This document shows positions 60,871 to 64,000 of a stretch of DNA of 64,000 nucleotides, one piece after another. Numbering within the stretch: the first letter of the stretch is position 1; each line of letters begins with the position of its first letter. The translations under genes and the position numbers were made by a program. Source of the stretch: Nymphaea colorata (taxonomy: Eukaryota; Streptophyta; Magnoliopsida; Nymphaeales; Nymphaeaceae); the NCBI RefSeq assembly GCF_008831285.2, contig NC_045148.1, forward strand, positions 6,763,001 through 6,827,000, in the 5' to 3' direction. The notes under the pieces are model-generated. The model worked only from the letters and a program-made list of their open reading frames with translations, was not told the DNA's origin and made no database searches.

Positions 60871-62165
60871 TTGAACTTGGTAATGGTTCACTGGTTAGTC
60901 ATTTGCAGCTTTTATGAAATTTCATTAATCCATATCTATATGCATCTTTATATCTATAGATATTTGAGGGGTTAAACTGTTCCAACATTGACAATGTTTT
61001 CCTGAACAGCTGACAAAATCATATTATCAACATGCTGTGGTTCAGATAAGGTAATGCTTATGACTGAATTTTGTTACTTTAATTAGTTTGCTTTATTTTT
61101 TTTCTTCTTGAAGTCACAATATATATCTTGCCGAAACTTTTTCATGTCATCTGAGAATAATAGATGATTCTATCATATACTGCATGGTCCTTTTCATATT
61201 GGTAGGGATGGTGTAATCCTTTTTGTATTGCATTTTTTAGGCACAAGCCGTGGTCATGTTTAGAGTGTATTACTCTCACAAGGGACTGGTGTGATGGCAA
61301 TGGCAGATAGAGGAATCCCTACCGCTTCATTCATGGAGAAGTGTAGACCCAAGTCACATGGACATTTTGTATTGGATGATGCACCCTTGTCGACATGACC
61401 CAACACAGGTGCAGGTATGGGTGCGGCTTAGGACATCCAACACATGCTTGATCCAATCGGGTGTGGTCAATGCACCCTGGTCTGTAGCTGACCATTTTTG
61501 GACTCGGTCAAACTTGACCATTTTGGCCCAACATATGGGCTTTGTTTTTTCAACTCGCCACATATATGCATGGGAGAACAGCATATTGGTCCAAGATTTC
61601 TGGTGACTCTTCAGCTTCCATTGCAGCTAGTCGTGGATTTGCAGCATGCAGCGTTATTTTGCGGCTTTTGCTTCAGCAAAACAATGTCTACGCAACACAT
61701 GGATCATCTTCTTGTATCTTCAATTGTAGTTTTTTCTCTGGCACTATCTTCTTTTTTCTAGCAAACCTTTGCATCTCCGGCAGTTCTGTTCTGCTCTGTG
61801 GCAACTAGCATTGAATCGCCTTCTCCTTCTACCTGCCCTGCTTTAATGTATTCTTTTTATGGTCAATGCATATCACGTACTTTGTTTATTTGTACGTAGT
61901 TGTTTGTCTGATTTTAAACAGTTCGTTGATACTTGATAGTTTAAACTGCATTGGCCATGTCTGGACATTCTTCTTTGATTATGTAAAACGTTGTCTCTTA
62001 TGCAGCTTTGTAATTTGCATTTTCTTTATGTGTTTTCCTTGTATTTTCTTTAGTCTGTCCATTTTCAGTTCTTACGTGCTAAAATCATAAAATAGTCTGG
62101 AATATGGCAGCTTCATATCAATAACTGATTCTGGTGCTTGCGTTCTGGTTGTTTCTGGGTATGGT

Positions 62166-62166
<1 letters not shown>
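58969..62166. other. Intergenic, no gene recognised
   Basis: T-rich on the plus strand with short frames only. It contains the (TG)n(TA)n microsatellite at 60762-60867. 61345-61470 ('aagtcacatgg', 'caggtgcaggtatgggtgcgg') may be a decayed relative of the hAT MITE family. Confidence 0.45.
60762..60867 (+). repeat. Compound (TG)n(TA)n microsatellite, ~106 bp
   Basis: TG run at 60762-60780, then TA repeats with two small interruptions ('cgtatatac', 'tacat') to 60867. It is the longest simple repeat in the window. Confidence 0.95.

Positions 62167-62209
<43 letters not shown>
62167..62209 (+). repeat. (AC)21 microsatellite
   Basis: An uninterrupted AC run followed by 'atatatt'. Confidence 0.95.
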
Positions 62210-62214
<5 letters not shown>

Positions 62215-62407
62215 TATTTTGAATACTAAAATGAATAAAATCTTCAATCATAAATATGTTGTTCTATTTGCTTGAATGAACATTGTATCTCATGAATGCA
62301 TGCAAGCTGTCTGATTTGTTGAAACTGATTGGCCTTGTTCCACTTCTGCTTTACGTACTCTTATGCCCCACCCTCTCTCTCCCCTTTATTGCTCTCCCTC
62401 GGTATGC

Positions 62408-62442
<35 letters not shown>

Positions 62443-64000
62443 TTCTGGTCGCACACCTGCCAGTTTTTCCTTCTCTGTTGTCCCTTTCCTCATTCTATTC
62501 CCACCACCTATGGAATCTGTCTATCCTTCTGTTCCCCATTCCTCCTTGTTCGCCCCCTACCGTGACTTTTGAAATCGGTCTGTACCTGCATCATGTGTCA
62601 TAGGTTTAGGCCAGATTGACTACTATCTTCTTCCATTAAATTAGCCCTTAAAAAGACAAGTTGCTTGTTTCTCAAATCTCGTGGCGAGGAATGGGTCATC
62701 CCTAAATGGGTGTGTTGAAACAACACATGGCAGAAACAACAATAAACAACCAAAAACCTAAGTGACAAGTGTTGGCCATAGTAAGCTTAACCTATGCAAA
62801 AAGGCAACCATCACCTCATTCCTTCTGCGACGAGAAATCATGTCACCCTATAACCCTGAACAGTTTGAATCATTTAAGGTCTATACAACTTAAATTATTG
62901 ATGCAGTGAAAGAGAGGACTTCTTTTCAATCCCATGACCAACTAGAAGATGAATACAACAAAGGAAGAAAATAAGTAAAAGTAATGGTTTCTCTCACAAA
63001 ATCATTAGCTAGAAAAATATTAATAGGATGGAACAATGTGGTTTTATAGGCCACATTCAACACAAATGGGTTGGTCTTAAATAAAAAATATAGGTCCAAA
63101 TGGGTCTACCGTCTACCAATAATCTAAAGCTCGAATTGGCAACCATGCCCACGAAGGACTGAACCAATGGTTACTCTGTCCTTTCTGAACTCGTGCGAAC
63201 TCTCACCTACACTTTAGCATGTCCTGTTTTCCGATTCGCGTACGAATCCATGTTGGTGCTCTCGTTCAAATGCTCTCGTTGGGGATGAGTCCCTAGATGC
63301 ATGGCAAATCTATATCTACTGGGTTCTTCAGGATCTATTCTCAAGATACTCAAAAAGATTAAAAGTATCAATTAAATTATATAGTTGTCCCTTACTTCGT
63401 TGGTTGCTTAAGGGACACTCCCATTGAATTGGTAGTCTAGGCTTAATTCTAAAGATGTGGGCTAAACCTTAGGCATCATACGTTCTGTCTGTGCTGCATG
63501 GGCACGTCATAGCGTGCGTAGACACGGTCTGACACTGGCACCAACACCGACACGCGTAGACACGGCTTGGACACGCCATTTTCAAACAAGAAAGTGTCAA
63601 AAAAAAAGAAAAAGACACTACTCGTCGTACTAAAAGCATGACAAAATGACAAAGAACACTATTGTAACAGTATTCTTTGTCTTCTTTCAGACGAGCCTCG
63701 TCACTTTCTGATGTATGGAGGTATGCTGCCTTCTTCTTAAGACCATGGCAGCACCTTAAATGCTGCCTATGCTTCTTTCTTTTTCATTTTCTTTTTTAAC
63801 GAAGGGATGTGGTCCTGCTTGCATCATCGAACAACTATCATCCATCAACCATCATCATTATTTTCACTTGCAAAAACAAACAAAAGATCCTTACAGCAGA
63901 AACGTTGATTTAAAAAAAAACACAAGTTGTTTACTTGAGTTTCATGGTTCCATGAGTTCAATGTGGTGTTGACCTACAGCTGCAAATCAAAATTGTCTTC
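62210..64000. other. Intergenic; microsatellite and repeat fragments
   Basis: 62408-62443 is a (CT)9(GT)9 microsatellite. 62640-63470 has balanced composition and may be a retroelement LTR, but no boundary is clear. 63490-63590 is rich in 'gacacg' words ('cgtagacacgg' twice), typical of a small DNA transposon end. No gene to the window edge. Confidence 0.4.

Overview
The window looks like nuclear DNA of a flowering plant. The reasons are spliced BAHD acyltransferase genes, a plant ARGONAUTE of the AGO7 type, a single-exon E-class pentatricopeptide (PPR) gene, abundant Copia, Gypsy, hAT-like and CACTA-like transposon remains, a decayed insert of plastid 16S rDNA, and long AT-rich intergenic DNA full of microsatellites. 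The species cannot be fixed from the sequence. The acyltransferases have GC-rich exons and look like the amine (agmatine-type) clade best known from monocots, but an early-diverging angiosperm would also fit.

Layout. 1-7.4 kb: gene-free; contains a dispersed repeat, a MITE-like element, a plastid rDNA fragment (2995-3230) and a tRNA/SINE-like stretch. 7.5-15.3 kb: two paralogous BAHD acyltransferase genes, each with two exons, in divergent (head-to-head) orientation, about 4.25 kb apart start to start. 15.3-20.5 kb: gene-free, with a 3 x 40 bp tandem repeat. 20.5-29.5 kb: AGO7 on the minus strand. Its coding exons lie at 20549-23583 and a probable non-coding leader exon at 29306-29460. The ~5.7 kb between them is packed with nested repeats, including a 365 bp hAT-type MITE and a 134 bp near-perfect palindrome. 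29.5-37 kb: retroelement remains (Gypsy 3' end, minus-strand Copia). 37.3-42 kb: PPR gene with a possible upstream leader. 42.9-43.2 kb: minus-strand BAP31-like fragment broken by a frameshift. 44-52 kb: repeats, a GC-rich leader-like island at 47.6-48.2 kb, and a 0.9 kb hAT-like element with an apparent 8 bp target duplication. 52.7-55.2 kb: decayed Copia element on the plus strand. 57.35-58.97 kb: an intact five-exon En/Spm (CACTA) transposase-like gene. 59-64 kb: microsatellites and repeat fragments; no gene recognised.

The genes do not form one pathway. AGO7 acts in miR390/TAS3 trans-acting siRNA production, the BAHD enzymes in phenolic-conjugate (probably hydroxycinnamoyl amide) metabolism, and the PPR protein in organelle RNA processing. 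I found no convincing previously undescribed system. The most unusual items are the repeat family that carries the large palindrome inside the AGO7 transcription unit, the 3-codon upstream ORF overlapping the predicted AGO7 start, and the intact CACTA-derived gene without a visible transposon around it.
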